From: an uncultured Clostridia bacterium
Lineage (GTDB): Bacteria > Bacillota > Clostridia > Christensenellales > CAAEEZ01
Direction: 5' to 3'
Length of the DNA stretch: 64,000 nt
NCBI GenBank assembly: GCA_934365195.1
Contig: CAKRNA010000008.1
Span: 5,685-69,684 of the forward strand
Positions 40,607 to 50,684 of the stretch are shown piece after piece (position 1 is the stretch's first letter; each line of letters starts with the position of its first letter). Below the pieces are notes generated by a model. That model saw nothing but the letters and a program-made list of their open reading frames with translations. It was not told the DNA's origin and ran no database searches. The position numbers and the translations under genes were made by a program.

Positions 40607-43600
40607 CTATTTAAGCGTGATTAGGTTGCCTTTTTCAGACACTTTGCCCGCCTTTTTCAAAAGTTGCAAAGCCTTTTCCAGTTGCATAGTAACCACGTCG
40701 CCTGCCCTTGAGTAGCCAAGGTTTTGCGCAATGTTTTTGAATAAATCGTCCTTAGTAACTTCGATATTTTGCTTTACAACCATCTCGATGCCTGCTGCAA
40801 GTTCCTCAGGAGCGATATACCTAATATCCCGTTGCTCGCCCTTTTTAGGCACTCTTAGTTCGAAAGTACCTTGGCTGGTTTTGTAGATAAATCCGCCTTT
40901 TCTAGTGATGCCTTTTATCTTGCCTAGGCTTTCGTTAAAGGAATCTTTCACCGCTTTTGTTACAAAAGTTTTATCAAACAACACGGCTGTGCGCTTCATT
41001 ATCCACTCCTCGCTGACAGGGGCTTCTTTTATAATGATTTTGCAAATTAGGTTGCTATATTTCCCGTCGTAAGTGGCTTTGTTTATCGGCTCTTGCTCGT
41101 ACTCTTTGTAGATAATCAAGGTGTTTTGAGTAGGCTTTTGGCTAGCGTTTTTGTTTTCACCCTTAGCACCGTCTTTTAAGCCCATCTTTGTTACGGCGTC
41201 TTTAGTAACGGTTAATAGCCTTCTCTTTTCCACCTTGTTGTTTCTAAACCAGTCGGTAGACCACACTCTGTAATATTGCCAGCCCAGTTTTTCCAAAACG
41301 GACTCACGCAGCCTATCCCTATCCCTCGTAGACTTGCTTTGAAGGTAGGTTTGCCCGTCGCACTCAATGGCAAGCACGTACTTATTCAAAGTTGGGTGCT
41401 TAACCGCTAAGTCTATCTTGTAACTAGAACTACCCACGTTCTTTTCCACAACGTAGCCTGCCGACGTCAAGAAATCGTAAATCTCGCTGACGATTGCGCT
41501 ATCTCTAACAGGCGATTTCCTTTGCCTTACGTTACGCTCTAATGCTACCGCTTTATTTTCGGCGTAGTCTAGGTATTCTCTAAGCAGCCTTGCCCCCTCT
41601 GCAGCGGTTTTGTTTAGGTCTATATCGTAATATTTAATAGACGCCACCAGTTTTACGTTGTACTTTGCCCTAGTTACCGCCACGTTCAGTCTTCTTTCGC
41701 CGCCCACTCTATTTAACGGACCGAAGTTGTGGAAGAACTTGCCCGAATTATCCCTTGCGTAGCCCACGCTGAAAATTATCGTGTCCCTCTCGTCACCTTG
41801 AACGGTTTCTAGATTTTTAACGAAGAACGGCTCTTTTTGGTTTTGGTCAAACAGTTTGTCAAGCAACTTGTTTTCGTCACGCTTTCTTGCGATTATGCGC
41901 TCGATAACCTCCTGTTGCGACTGGCTGAACGCTACTACGCCCAGCGACCTATTAGGGAATTTTCTAAGGTCGTCTATTACCATATTCGCCACTTGCTCCG
42001 CCTCGATTAAGTTGGTTTTCGTCTTTCTATCGAATACGCCGCCCTGCACGTAGTAAAAATCTACGCCGAAGTTTTTGTTCTTTTTAAGTGCAGACGGGAA
42101 AGTAACGAGTTCGCCGTTGTAGTAATTCTTGTTTGAAAAGGCAATCAAATCCTCCGTTTTGCTGCGGTAATGCCACTTCAAACGGTTTTGCGAAAACGCC
42201 GTGGTGCACAAGTCCAAAATAGACTCGAAGTCCTCTACGTCCTCGTTGTAGTCCTCCTCGCTAAAATCCTCCTCGCCGATTGATGCGGTAAAGAAATTGC
42301 TTGGCGGCATTTGTTTGCTATCGCCAACGACTATCACTTGTTTTGCCCTGTATATTGCCCCCAAAGCGTCCTCAGGGAAGATTTGCGACGCCTCGTCGAA
42401 TATTACAAGGTCAAACTCTATATCGGTATCTAAAAAAGTGCTTACGCTAAGCGGCGACATCAAAAAGCACGGTTTTAAAGTAAGGATAAGTTCAGGTATC
42501 CTACTTAATAGCATTCTTACTGGCATTTGTTTGCGTTGTTTTTCCTGCTCACGAACAAGCACCGCAACCTGACTACCCGGCGCCATTGCCTCTACGTTAG
42601 GGCGCATTGCGGATAGTTTTGCGTTGATTTGCGCTTTGGAAATCTCGAAAGTAAGTTCGTCCTTATCCTTGAATAGTTTTACGCATTTATCGTGCGACAC
42701 CCTATCAAGTTCGCTTAAAACCTCGCTTTCAGAGAAGATTTGGTATGCCCATTGCTTGTAGAAAAGCAATGCGTACAGGCTTGGCATAGTCTCCGCTTTT
42801 ACGTTCTTTTCCCTTGCCGTATCGATAAAGGTAAGCACGTCTAACTGCTTTGCCTCCTCTAACAACTTGTAGAAAAGCACCCAGTTTTCCAACTCGCCTA
42901 TATTACCACTACACCTAGACAGTTTTTCAATCACCTTTTCAAGATATTCTACTTTTAGGTTGAAAATCGCCTTGTCAAAGCACTCCTCCAAAAACTCGAA
43001 GTGTTGCATATTCAGGTTTAGCACCTTGCCAAGTTTCGTGGACCAAATAGCCATACTGTATTTTAGTTCGTCAAACTCACCCTCGGCAAAGTTTGAAAGC
43101 GGCGATAGGTCTATGCCTTGGCTGTAAAAATTCTTAATATCATTGCCTTTTTTGATTGCGTAATCAAAATCGGTTTGGTAGCCCTTATAGAACTCGCCCA
43201 AAATATCCTTGATAAAGCCCTCTTTTTCCTTATATTTTGCCTCAAGCCCTTGCATTTCCTTTAACTTTTCAAGGTAGTAAACGGTGTGCTTGTAGTTTAA
43301 TTTTTTGTCCGGTTTTAAACATAGGATTATGTCGGTTTTATCCTTGTTGTATCCACGCTTCAAGTCCCTAAACACGTCGCCGTATAGGTTGACGTACCTT
43401 GCGTACAAGTTGTTGCCGTCCAACTTGTAGATATTCTCGTCAAACTGCTCGTCCAGTTCGCCTTTTAGCGCCAAAATCTTACCGGCAAGTTCCTTGCACT
43501 CGGCGGTATCAACTATAAACCTATCCAGTTCCTTTTTGGAGAAAATGGTAGGCGACAAGAATTTCATATTGCTAACAAGCGCAAACAACTTCCTAAGTAG

Positions 43601-45163
43601 TTCCAGCCCTCTCACGTTCAAAATTTGAAGAGGAACGGCGGAGGTTATCTCCTTTCTTACTTTTCTTAGGTCGGTTAGTGCGCCTAGCGCCGATATTAAA
43701 TGTTGTTTTAGGGTGATTTGGTGGGTGTACGACGTGTCCGTATCGATATAGCCGTACCACTCGTTTTTCTTGTAGTTTACGCCTATCGACTTGGTGTACT
43801 CCACGTACCTTTCAATAAGGGCAACCGACCTAGTTAGGTGGTCCATACCCTTGTTTTCTATATTCTTTACGATAAATTCAATCTCTTTTACGTTGTCAAG
43901 CCCTGCCACCTCGCAAAAAACTCTAAACGGCGAAACCTCGATAGTTGGCGTGGTTTCGTGAAGTTTGGTAGCGTACTCGTCCAATTTTTCCTTAACGGTG
44001 TTTAGGGTGGTAAGTTCCTCAAGCGCCTTTACGGGAACGGTGGTTTTAGGCTTGTTTAGTATCCTATTAAGTTCTGCTATAACTTCCTTTTTATTCGTCT
44101 TATAACTGTGCAGTTCAAGGCAGAAGTCGTCAAGTTCCGCTTTTTTAAGGTTGTTGTAAACCACGTTTAAAGCGGCAAGTTTTTCGCTTACGAACAATAT
44201 CTTTTTGCCGTCGTACAAGCACTCTGCGATTATATTTGTTATCGTTTGGCTTTTTCCTGTTCCCGGCGGGCCTTGTAAAACGAAACTCAGCCCTTGCTTT
44301 GCCATTTTGATAGCGTCTATTTGGCTGGAATCGGCGTCAACCACGTTGTGAAGTACAAGGTCGCTATTTTTAACCTCCTCAGCCATAGCGATATTTTCCT
44401 TTTCGTTCACTTGCCTTTCGCCAAGCAACGTTAGTACGTTTTTGTTTTGCAAAATGTGGTCGGCGTTGTTTTTAATATCGAGGTACATATTCATTTTCAA
44501 GAACGAAAACAAACCTATCCTCATTTCCTTAGTGGTTTTCCAGCCAAGCACAGCCACGGTTTTTGCAACTTTTACAAGGTATTCTTCAAGGTCCTCCCCG
44601 TCCTCTAAAACGGGCAACTTGATATTTTTTTCAACGGCAAGTTTGTAACAAAGCGTAGGGTTGATTATCACCTCGTCCTCGTACTGCTCTATTACGGTAG
44701 GCGCACTTATGCTCTCCTTTTTTATCGTGATAGGCACTAAAATTAGCGGCGCTTTGTAGTAAGAGTTATTTCCCTCTTCCTTCCACCAAACGAAACCGAC
44801 AGCCAAATACAAAACGTTGATACCCCTTTCAAGTATCGTTTCTTTTGCCTTTTTGTCTATGGCTTTAAGCACCTTATCGGTAGGAGTGTACCTATTAAGC
44901 AAGGCGATTTGATTAGCCTTTAAATCGGTAAGATTAGCGGCAATATCCCTAGTAATAGCCTTTTCAAGATGCTTTTTTTGAACGATATCGTCTATATCCA
45001 CCACGTTAAGCGACGGTTTTTCGCCTGTAAAAACAGAATACACCGTTTGCACGTTTGGAAAAACCACCTCCAAAGTGTTCACCTTAGAGTCCTTGTAGTT
45101 TATAAGTTTATTCCTTTTGCCAAGGTCTAATAATCTATCTTCCCATTTATCTAATTTCGCCAT
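40607..45163 (-). CDS. DUF4011-type SF1 helicase with PD-(D/E)xK nuclease and DUF3320-like end
   Basis: 1518 aa from ATG 45163, chosen for CGGAGATAGTA directly upstream. N-terminal DUF4011-like region (about 1-290, WEDRLLDLGKRNKLINY), SF1 helicase with Walker A QGPPGTGKSQTI (about 303), Walker B LVIFDEASQIFPED and motif III VVGDSKQMPPS (about 915-945), motif V ETVQGDERDTIIF and VI RLNVAVTRAKYNV (about 1125-1165), then an MTES_1575/Vsr-like nuclease (YKIDLAVKHP, LAIECDGQTYLQS, about 1235-1270) and a DUF3320-like C-terminus. Such proteins unwind and cut nucleic acid and are frequently found in defence islands. Here it is a lone gene between metabolic and surface genes. An anti-phage role is inference. 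Confidence 0.88.
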   Translation of the reverse strand: MAKLDKWEDRLLDLGKRNKLINYKDSKVNTLEVVFPNVQTVYSVFTGEKPSLNVVDIDDIVQKKHLEKAITRDIAANLTDLKANQIALLNRYTPTDKVLKAIDKKAKETILERGINVLYLAVGFVWWKEEGNNSYYKAPLILVPITIKKESISAPTVIEQYEDEVIINPTLCYKLAVEKNIKLPVLEDGEDLEEYLVKVAKTVAVLGWKTTKEMRIGLFSFLKMNMYLDIKNNADHILQNKNVLTLLGERQVNEKENIAMAEEVKNSDLVLHNVVDADSSQIDAIKMAKQGLSFVLQGPPGTGKSQTITNIIAECLYDGKKILFVSEKLAALNVVYNNLKKAELDDFCLELHSYKTNKKEVIAELNRILNKPKTTVPVKALEELTTLNTVKEKLDEYATKLHETTPTIEVSPFRVFCEVAGLDNVKEIEFIVKNIENKGMDHLTRSVALIERYVEYTKSIGVNYKKNEWYGYIDTDTSYTHQITLKQHLISALGALTDLRKVRKEITSAVPLQILNVRGLELLRKLFALVSNMKFLSPTIFSKKELDRFIVDTAECKELAGKILALKGELDEQFDENIYKLDGNNLYARYVNLYGDVFRDLKRGYNKDKTDIILCLKPDKKLNYKHTVYYLEKLKEMQGLEAKYKEKEGFIKDILGEFYKGYQTDFDYAIKKGNDIKNFYSQGIDLSPLSNFAEGEFDELKYSMAIWSTKLGKVLNLNMQHFEFLEECFDKAIFNLKVEYLEKVIEKLSRCSGNIGELENWVLFYKLLEEAKQLDVLTFIDTAREKNVKAETMPSLYALLFYKQWAYQIFSESEVLSELDRVSHDKCVKLFKDKDELTFEISKAQINAKLSAMRPNVEAMAPGSQVAVLVREQEKQRKQMPVRMLLSRIPELILTLKPCFLMSPLSVSTFLDTDIEFDLVIFDEASQIFPEDALGAIYRAKQVIVVGDSKQMPPSNFFTASIGEEDFSEEDYNEDVEDFESILDLCTTAFSQNRLKWHYRSKTEDLIAFSNKNYYNGELVTFPSALKKNKNFGVDFYYVQGGVFDRKTKTNLIEAEQVANMVIDDLRKFPNRSLGVVAFSQSQQEVIERIIARKRDENKLLDKLFDQNQKEPFFVKNLETVQGDERDTIIFSVGYARDNSGKFFHNFGPLNRVGGERRLNVAVTRAKYNVKLVASIKYYDIDLNKTAAEGARLLREYLDYAENKAVALERNVRQRKSPVRDSAIVSEIYDFLTSAGYVVEKNVGSSSYKIDLAVKHPTLNKYVLAIECDGQTYLQSKSTRDRDRLRESVLEKLGWQYYRVWSTDWFRNNKVEKRRLLTVTKDAVTKMGLKDGAKGENKNASQKPTQNTLIIYKEYEQEPINKATYDGKYSNLICKIIIKEAPVSEEWIMKRTAVLFDKTFVTKAVKDSFNESLGKIKGITRKGGFIYKTSQGTFELRVPKKGEQRDIRYIAPEELAAGIEMVVKQNIEVTKDDLFKNIAQNLGYSRAGDVVTMQLEKALQLLKKAGKVSEKGNLITLK

Positions 45164-45303
45164 TACTATCTCCGAAAACATTTACTAAATAATAGTTTAA
45201 CATTTATTATTATATTTCGCAATAATTATAATTAAAAACCTAAAAAAGCCACGCTTATAACGTGAAATTTTACGGTAGCCTTTCAAAATCTATTTGCACA
45301 AAT

Positions 45304-45513
45304 AAAAAAGGCGCTGGGTATCCCTTCGCCTTTTGTTGCTATTTCACAAAAAACACGACGACTATGCGAACGCAAAAGTTTGGAAACCCGAATTGATTTA
45401 CTTGGAATCGAGTTCGACGTTGCACGGGTGCTTTCCTTTTTGTTTGCGAAATACTCTTTCGTTGTTGTAATAGCATTTATATTCGCTCTTCTTATCAATT
45501 CTATCAATAGTTA
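45304..45513 (-). ncRNA. Candidate noncoding RNA with terminator, minus strand
   Basis: A minus-strand TATAAT (45520-45525) precedes about 210 nt that end in a clear terminator (AAAGGCG 45307-45313 with CGCCTTT 45327-45333, then T-tract). Inside, GGAAA/TTTCC plus CCCG/CGGG and GCGAATAT/GTATTTCGC pair over distance, and TGCG-TTCG-CA is a tetraloop hairpin. A 74-aa open frame spans it but lacks a ribosome binding site. No -35 is clear and no Rfam family is recognised, so it may instead be a long 3' UTR of the LRR lipoprotein gene. Confidence 0.35.
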
Positions 45514-45553
45514 TTAGTAATTATAAATCGAATTTTCCCCTTGCTTTTTATAT

Positions 45554-45583
45554 ATGTGGCATTGACTTTAATCAATGCCACAT
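45554..45583 (-). terminator. Strong hairpin after the LRR lipoprotein gene
   Basis: ATGTGGCATTGA (45554-45565) pairs perfectly with TCAATGCCACAT (45572-45583). No long T-tract follows on the minus strand, so termination efficiency is uncertain. Confidence 0.6.
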
Positions 45584-45603
45584 AAGCTTTCTTTTTACAC
45601 AGC

Positions 45604-46974
45604 TCAATCATTGATTGATACTGTGCCGTCGGTGCAAACAACTTTGCAAGTACTTGGAACATTAAGTTTCCAGTCAGCACCTTTCGTAATATTCTGCCAT
45701 TTCGCTTTTGTGCCATTGAAATTGATAGAAGTAAGTCCTGTGCAATCACGGAATGCCACCTCTCCTATACTTTTCACGCTGTTTGGTATTGTGATTGAAG
45801 TCAGTCCTGTGCAATCTTGGAATGCATAATCTCCTATACTTTTCACGCTGTTTGGTATTGTAATTGATGTTAGTCCTGTGCAATAAATGAATGCACAATT
45901 TCCTATACTTTTCACGCTGTTTGGTATTGTAATTGATGTTAGCCCTGTGCACTCAGCGAATGCACCTCTTTCTATACTTGTCACACTGTTTGGTATTGTG
46001 ATTGATGTTAGTCCTGTGCAATAAATGAATGCACCATTTCCTATACTTTTCACGCCTTCCGGTATAATAACTGACTTGCCACAACCAGCCACAAGTTTTT
46101 TGGTTGCTCTTTCTATAATACAATTATTTTCACTATAATAAACTTCATTATCTTTGTGTACCGAAATGTTTATTATGTTTTTTCCTGTAATAAATAATAG
46201 CGTTCCTATTTTTATTACACTTTTTGGTATAACAATGCTAGTTATTTTCTCATTTCTTCCAATCATTACTTGACCTATTCCTCTCGTTCCTTCTTTTACT
46301 TTATATTCACCTGAGACGGTCTCTCTTACCGCTACAAGCCAGTTGTCAACGTACAAAGAACCATCTTGCCAATTTTTTTCATCATTATAATATGCTGTGT
46401 CCTCAAAATTGGTTGCTATATATGTAATTCCCTCGTGTAAATTAATCTTAGAGAGGTTTACACAGTTGTCAACCCATCCCATTATTTTGACAGGAATACC
46501 ATCGATAGAATATGGAATAACAAGTTCTGTCAACAACACCTTGTTTGAAGCACTTACCATATAACAAGGATACTCCTCGTCCGACAAAATAATTCCTTCG
46601 CCTCCTATATCATCGGATATATCTTGAATAATACTGAAACCTAGATATGGATAAAGTCTCTTAAGCGCCGTTGACTTGACATCGCCACAAACGTCGCAAA
46701 CGTCATCGCCATTGCCGTCTATATGCTTTGCTACGTCTTTCTTTTCACCGCAACTGCACTCATGCCAATGCTCTGTCTCGGATACTTTCCAAGGTGTGTC
46801 AAAGTTGTGCTTGTGCGCACCTTGATTGCCTCCTTGGTCCGGGGTTGTGCCTTGGTCCGGGGTTGTGCCTTGCCCCGGCTTTGCCCCTTGTCCACCCGGA
46901 TTACATGCCACCAAGCATAGCGACACCACAGTGAGAACAATCACCATCACCAAAATTTTTGAAATTTTCTTCAT
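45604..46974 (-). CDS. BspA-type leucine-rich-repeat lipoprotein
   Basis: 456 aa. Lipobox LVAC (Cys24), a Gly/Gln/Pro linker with GTTPDQ repeated twice, a Cys/His-rich segment ([21 protein letters not shown], about 68-100), a central region, and then at about 310-440 five LRR_5 (BspA) repeats with the consensus [17 protein letters not shown] and AFQDCTG. The DNA of these repeats is nearly identical between units, so copy number can change by recombination. It is a surface adhesin-type protein. The start has AGGGAGGGATT. A TGCT microsatellite lies 184 bp upstream. Confidence 0.9.
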   Translation of the reverse strand: MKKISKILVMVIVLTVVSLCLVACNPGGQGAKPGQGTTPDQGTTPDQGGNQGAHKHNFDTPWKVSETEHWHECSCGEKKDVAKHIDGNGDDVCDVCGDVKSTALKRLYPYLGFSIIQDISDDIGGEGIILSDEEYPCYMVSASNKVLLTELVIPYSIDGIPVKIMGWVDNCVNLSKINLHEGITYIATNFEDTAYYNDEKNWQDGSLYVDNWLVAVRETVSGEYKVKEGTRGIGQVMIGRNEKITSIVIPKSVIKIGTLLFITGKNIINISVHKDNEVYYSENNCIIERATKKLVAGCGKSVIIPEGVKSIGNGAFIYCTGLTSITIPNSVTSIERGAFAECTGLTSITIPNSVKSIGNCAFIYCTGLTSITIPNSVKSIGDYAFQDCTGLTSITIPNSVKSIGEVAFRDCTGLTSINFNGTKAKWQNITKGADWKLNVPSTCKVVCTDGTVSIND

Positions 46975-47066
46975 AATCCCTCCCTTTTGTTTAGCATATC
47001 TCTTACTAAGAGTATGTAACCTAGTTTTGCCACGATAGTGACCTTGCTATTTTTTTGTTCCTTATA

Positions 47067-47116
47067 AAAGCAAAAACGCACCGCCCCATAGGCTATTGCC
47101 TATGCAGCAGTGCGTT
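47067..47116 (-). terminator. Terminator hairpin between MATE gene and LRR lipoprotein
   Basis: AACGCAC (47075-47081) pairs with GTGCGTT (47110-47116), and inside CATAGGC pairs with GCCTATG. The A-rich 47067-47076 gives a T-tract on the minus strand. It separates the microsatellite from the downstream lipoprotein gene. Confidence 0.65.
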
Positions 47117-47155
47117 GAACTTTTGTTATATTAGCCTCAAAGGGCAGATTTACGT

Positions 47156-47237
<82 letters not shown>

Positions 47238-47588
47238 AATGATTGTCGCAAACTTGTCATACCTTGTCAACTCCTTTTGCCTGTGTTTTACATTTTTTTT
47301 TGCAGGTTTTTGCGAGATTGATAGTTACATAAGTTTATATAACATGTATTTTTTTAATTGTAACATAAGTTTTTTATAAAATCAATACCTTAATGTAAAA
47401 TTACACAAAATCAAATATTCGCCCCTATTTATTCATTTCCTCTCATTTTCAACATCTTTTGCGCTATATAAAAACGCCCCGTGTTTTTGGGGCGCTTCCA
47501 CTATCTTTGTTAACTTTTTTATCGTTTGAAAGGCATTTCTTTAATTAAGTTTTAATAATTTCCTATGAGAACTACCGCTTTGGGTAGT

Positions 47589-49013
47589 TTAGTCTACTTT
47601 CATAAGTTCGAAGTTTCCTTGGTTTATTCGCTTTCTCGTCTTTTTGAAAAATACGATTGCGTACACCATAGACACAAGCATAGTTATCGTCCAGCCTATC
47701 GAGAACGACCAGCAAATTGCCTTAAACTGCATAGCGGGTACTAAGATATACGCTAGCGCCACCCTCGTACCAAGGTCTAGGAAAGTGCAAACGGTAAAGC
47801 CCACCATATTTTGACTTCCTTTTAGCAGTCCGTCGCACATAATTTTGAAACTTACCGCACAGTAAAACGGCGCAACCACGTACAAAAACTGCATTCCGTA
47901 GTCCAAAATAAGTTCACGATTGCCGTCGGTGTTTTTCGATATGAATAAGCCTATTATCTCCCTTGGTAAGCACAGCATAATGATGGTGCAAACCAGTATA
48001 AAACCTTCGCTGATTATCAGCATATCTATAAAGCCTTTCTTTATCCTTTCGATATCCAAAATGCCTAGGTTTTGTGCGGTGAAAGTGGATATTGCGTTGG
48101 ACATTGCCACAACCGACAAAGTGATAAGGCTGTTTAGTTTTAGCGCTATTCCAAACCCGGTGAACATTTCGGTGATGCCAAAGGACATTATCAAAGATTG
48201 AATAAGCAAATTGCCCACCGATATAAAACTTTGTTGCAAGATAGAAGGAATGGCAACCTTGGTCATTTTAACTAGGGTGCTAGACGAAAAATACTTGTTT
48301 TTCTCGCCCGTTTTAATCTTTACAACCTTGCGAAGTAGTAGCACGATAGCAATAATAGATACAACGCCTTGGCATAAAAACGTAGCCCACGCAACCGCCA
48401 AGATAATATCGTCAAAAAGCAATGCAAACACTACGTCGCAAATAATATTAGATACCGACGAGATTATAAGCAAAATTAGTGGCGTTTTGCTATCGCCAAG
48501 CCCCGTGCTGATGCTGTTTGCTATGTTGTAAATAAACAGGAAGAAAAAGCCGTAAATATAAATTTGCAAATACCTATCCGCCGCATCTATAATATCGGGC
48601 GTGGTTTTTAATAATTCAAGCAATGGACGAGAAACGAATATGCCGATAACGGTGATAACAGCCGCCATAATCGACAAGGAGATAATAGCCGTGTAGATAG
48701 CCGTTTTCGTCGCCTTGTACTCGTGCTGCCCAAAATACCTAGAAATGATTACGCTTGCCCCGGTAGTTCCGCCAACTGCAAAGGCGATAAATATCATAAC
48801 GATATTCGAGGAAGCGTTGATTGCAGCCGACGCCACCATTGAGTTTGCGCCACCCATATTGCCCGCCACAATGTTGTCCGCTAGCGAATACAGTTGCTGA
48901 AATACCATTGATAAAAGCAAAGGCAAGGCAAACCTAAGTAGCACCTTAAACGGATTGCCTACGGTTAAGTCACCTTTCGCTATACTGTTTGACACCGATA
49001 CGTTTTTGTCCAT
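47589..49013 (-). CDS. MATE-family multidrug/Na+ antiporter
   Basis: 474 aa with about 12 membrane segments in two related halves. N-terminal signature PFKVLLRFALPLLLSMVFQQL then YSLADNIVAGNMGG, and second-half equivalent VKMTKVAIPSILQQSFISVG, are typical of the NorM/DinF-like MatE domain. It exports cationic drugs or metabolites using an ion gradient. AGGGAAAAA lies before the ATG, and a TTGCTT-17-TATAAT promoter lies 55-83 nt upstream. It is a single-gene unit. Confidence 0.95.
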   Translation of the reverse strand: MDKNVSVSNSIAKGDLTVGNPFKVLLRFALPLLLSMVFQQLYSLADNIVAGNMGGANSMVASAAINASSNIVMIFIAFAVGGTTGASVIISRYFGQHEYKATKTAIYTAIISLSIMAAVITVIGIFVSRPLLELLKTTPDIIDAADRYLQIYIYGFFFLFIYNIANSISTGLGDSKTPLILLIISSVSNIICDVVFALLFDDIILAVAWATFLCQGVVSIIAIVLLLRKVVKIKTGEKNKYFSSSTLVKMTKVAIPSILQQSFISVGNLLIQSLIMSFGITEMFTGFGIALKLNSLITLSVVAMSNAISTFTAQNLGILDIERIKKGFIDMLIISEGFILVCTIIMLCLPREIIGLFISKNTDGNRELILDYGMQFLYVVAPFYCAVSFKIMCDGLLKGSQNMVGFTVCTFLDLGTRVALAYILVPAMQFKAICWSFSIGWTITMLVSMVYAIVFFKKTRKRINQGNFELMKVD

Positions 49014-49067
49014 TTTTTCCCTAAAAAAGTGTAAATTTCAGTAATTTTCCCTCACAATTTCACAAAG

Positions 49068-49096
49068 ATTATATATCAATTTAATTCAATAAGCAA
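49068..49096 (-). promoter_or_regulatory. Promoter of the MATE gene
   Basis: On the minus strand TTGCTT (49091-49096), 17-nt spacer, TATAAT (49068-49073). Confidence 0.65.
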
Positions 49097-49156
49097 ACGA
49101 TTTTATCAATTATTTTATATAATCTTACAAATTTTTTTACCAAGCGTTTTCCTTAC

Positions 49157-49185
49157 AAAAAAACGCAACGAATCGTTGCGTTTTA
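49157..49185. terminator. Bidirectional terminator
   Basis: AAAACGCAACGA (49160-49171) pairs with TCGTTGCGTTTT (49173-49184), with A-rich and T-rich flanks. It ends the Pr6Pr-like gene transcript on the minus strand. Confidence 0.75.
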
Positions 49186-49237
49186 TTTTTAGATTTATTA
49201 AGATAACTTTTAACGTAGCACCTGCCCTAATTTTAGG

Positions 49238-49972
49238 TTAAACCTCGTTACCGTATAAGTGGCTTTCCTTTTTAACTAGGTTTTTATTAGGTAGTTTTTT
49301 GTCCATAAGTATGTACAAAAGACCTAGCCCTGCGTACGCTAGCGCCATACCGAGTATTATCAGTATCATCCAGTAGCCTAGTACGTCAAAGTCCATAAAC
49401 GGATATGGATATCTAGAACGAACCACCTCGCCTGCTGCCGTTTTGCCCACTACGAAAATCTTAGTTTTTTGTATGCCTGCCCTTGACGTGATTAGTATCA
49501 AATAAAAGATAGGATACAGCAAAAACGACCATACTTTTTTGTAACTAACCGTTTTGTGCGGCATAAATGCAATCCAGTCGATAATTGCCATAATAGGCAC
49601 GATATAATGCACCAAAATATTTGCTACCACAAGTTTTATGCCCATTTGCGGATTGTTCACCATCGAGAACATCGTGCCCGACAGCATAATTGCGTACACC
49701 AAAAACGTAATGGTAATGTAAAATACTAATGCAAGTTGCACCGAGCAATTTATGTGCGCCACTTCGTCGCCCTTTTCCTTTTTTACGATTTGCACCAAGG
49801 TTTTTACCGCCAAGGTTATCATCATAAACAAAATGAAAAAGTTTGTTTGCATAGTAAAATAGTATAGTTGCCTTACGGGTTGGTTGTCAATTACGAACAA
49901 AAACGTAATACCGATTATGCTTAGCGTAACGGCAATACTTCTCCATAGGAGCGCTATAATTCTTTTTTTCAA
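49238..49972 (-). CDS. Pr6Pr-family membrane protein
   Basis: 244 aa, from a TTG start at 49972 (GGGAGAATAT upstream). Six to seven membrane segments; the spacing and the motifs YYFTMQTNFFIL, NILVHYIVPIMAIIDWIAF and RSRYPYPFMDFDVLGYW are those of the bacterial Pr6Pr/FAR-17a-AIG1-like group. Function in bacteria is unknown; animal relatives include lipid (FAHFA) hydrolases with a conserved Thr and His, and HYIVP here holds a conserved-looking His. It is 27 nt from the YegP gene and in the same direction, probably one unit. Confidence 0.75.
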   Translation of the reverse strand: MKKRIIALLWRSIAVTLSIIGITFLFVIDNQPVRQLYYFTMQTNFFILFMMITLAVKTLVQIVKKEKGDEVAHINCSVQLALVFYITITFLVYAIMLSGTMFSMVNNPQMGIKLVVANILVHYIVPIMAIIDWIAFMPHKTVSYKKVWSFLLYPIFYLILITSRAGIQKTKIFVVGKTAAGEVVRSRYPYPFMDFDVLGYWMILIILGMALAYAGLGLLYILMDKKLPNKNLVKKESHLYGNEV

Positions 49973-49999
49973 AATATTCTCCCTTTATTACTAGGCAGT

Positions 50000-50419
50000 T
50001 TACTTACCGTATTTTGCCTCGAACTCCTCAACTGAATATATTTCAGCCTCAGGCGCCCATTTGCCAACGCTCAAAATTCCAGCCTTGCAAGAAGCCTTAC
50101 TTGCGTAGCCTTCCTCTGAAATGCATAGCAAAGTACCGTTGTTTGCACGCAATCTATAACGGAATTTGTCTTGCTTATCCTTGTATAATTCAAATTTCGG
50201 ATTAGTCAAAACCTCATAATTTTTAACGGTTTGGTCCTCAACCTTGTCGATAACCGAGAATTTTCTTACGGAATCAATACCAAGTTTACAGTTTTTAAGT
50301 GCGGGATATACGCCGTCGCTTACTGCGATTGTCTCGTTATTAGAGGCTTTCAATCTGAAATTGAAGTTGCCGTTTGCAGTTTTTGAATACACAAATTTAC
50401 CTTTTAATTCCACAGCCAT
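50000..50419 (-). CDS. YegP-like (DUF1508) double-domain protein
   Basis: 139 aa with two copies of the DUF1508/YegP fold: GNFNFRLKASNNETIAVSDG then LKNCKLGIDSV (about 14-50), and DKFRYRLRANNGTLLCISEEG then SKASCKAGILSV (about 82-118). Family members are small soluble proteins of unknown role, often stress-linked. Its AGAAGGAGTAAATT site is strong, and a TTGACT-17-TATAAT promoter lies 61-89 nt upstream. It is followed in the same direction by the Pr6Pr gene. Confidence 0.88.
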   Translation of the reverse strand: MAVELKGKFVYSKTANGNFNFRLKASNNETIAVSDGVYPALKNCKLGIDSVRKFSVIDKVEDQTVKNYEVLTNPKFELYKDKQDKFRYRLRANNGTLLCISEEGYASKASCKAGILSVGKWAPEAEIYSVEEFEAKYGK

Positions 50420-50479
50420 AATTTACTCCTTCTGTACAAAAATTTTGTTTTAAAATTTCACTCAATTTAAGATAATTTT

Positions 50480-50508
50480 ATTATACTTTTTGGCAAATTA
50501 AAAGTCAA
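50480..50508 (-). promoter_or_regulatory. Promoter of the YegP-Pr6Pr unit
   Basis: On the minus strand TTGACT (50503-50508), 17-nt spacer, TATAAT (50480-50485). Confidence 0.75.
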
Positions 50509-50684
50509 TACTATACTGCTTTTATATTCTTAGTAGTTTAATTTTATTATTATGTGCGAGCAAAAATTAACCTGTTTTTTTAAAACGTCAGCGTTATTTT
50601 TTTAAATTTAATATATGTAAAAACGCCCCGTTTGGAGCGCATTTACGTAGGGTTATTATAAACTAATCCTAGGTAGGATTATGA

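Noticed and set aside
45283..45507. 74-aa minus-strand frame
   Set aside because: No ribosome binding site, runs through the terminator hairpin, and the sequence has strong long-range complementarity; treated as a candidate RNA instead.
45730..46060. Regularly spaced similar DNA segments resembling a repeat array or CRISPR
   Set aside because: The spacing (about 69 bp) and sequence are those of LRR_5 repeats inside the lipoprotein gene.
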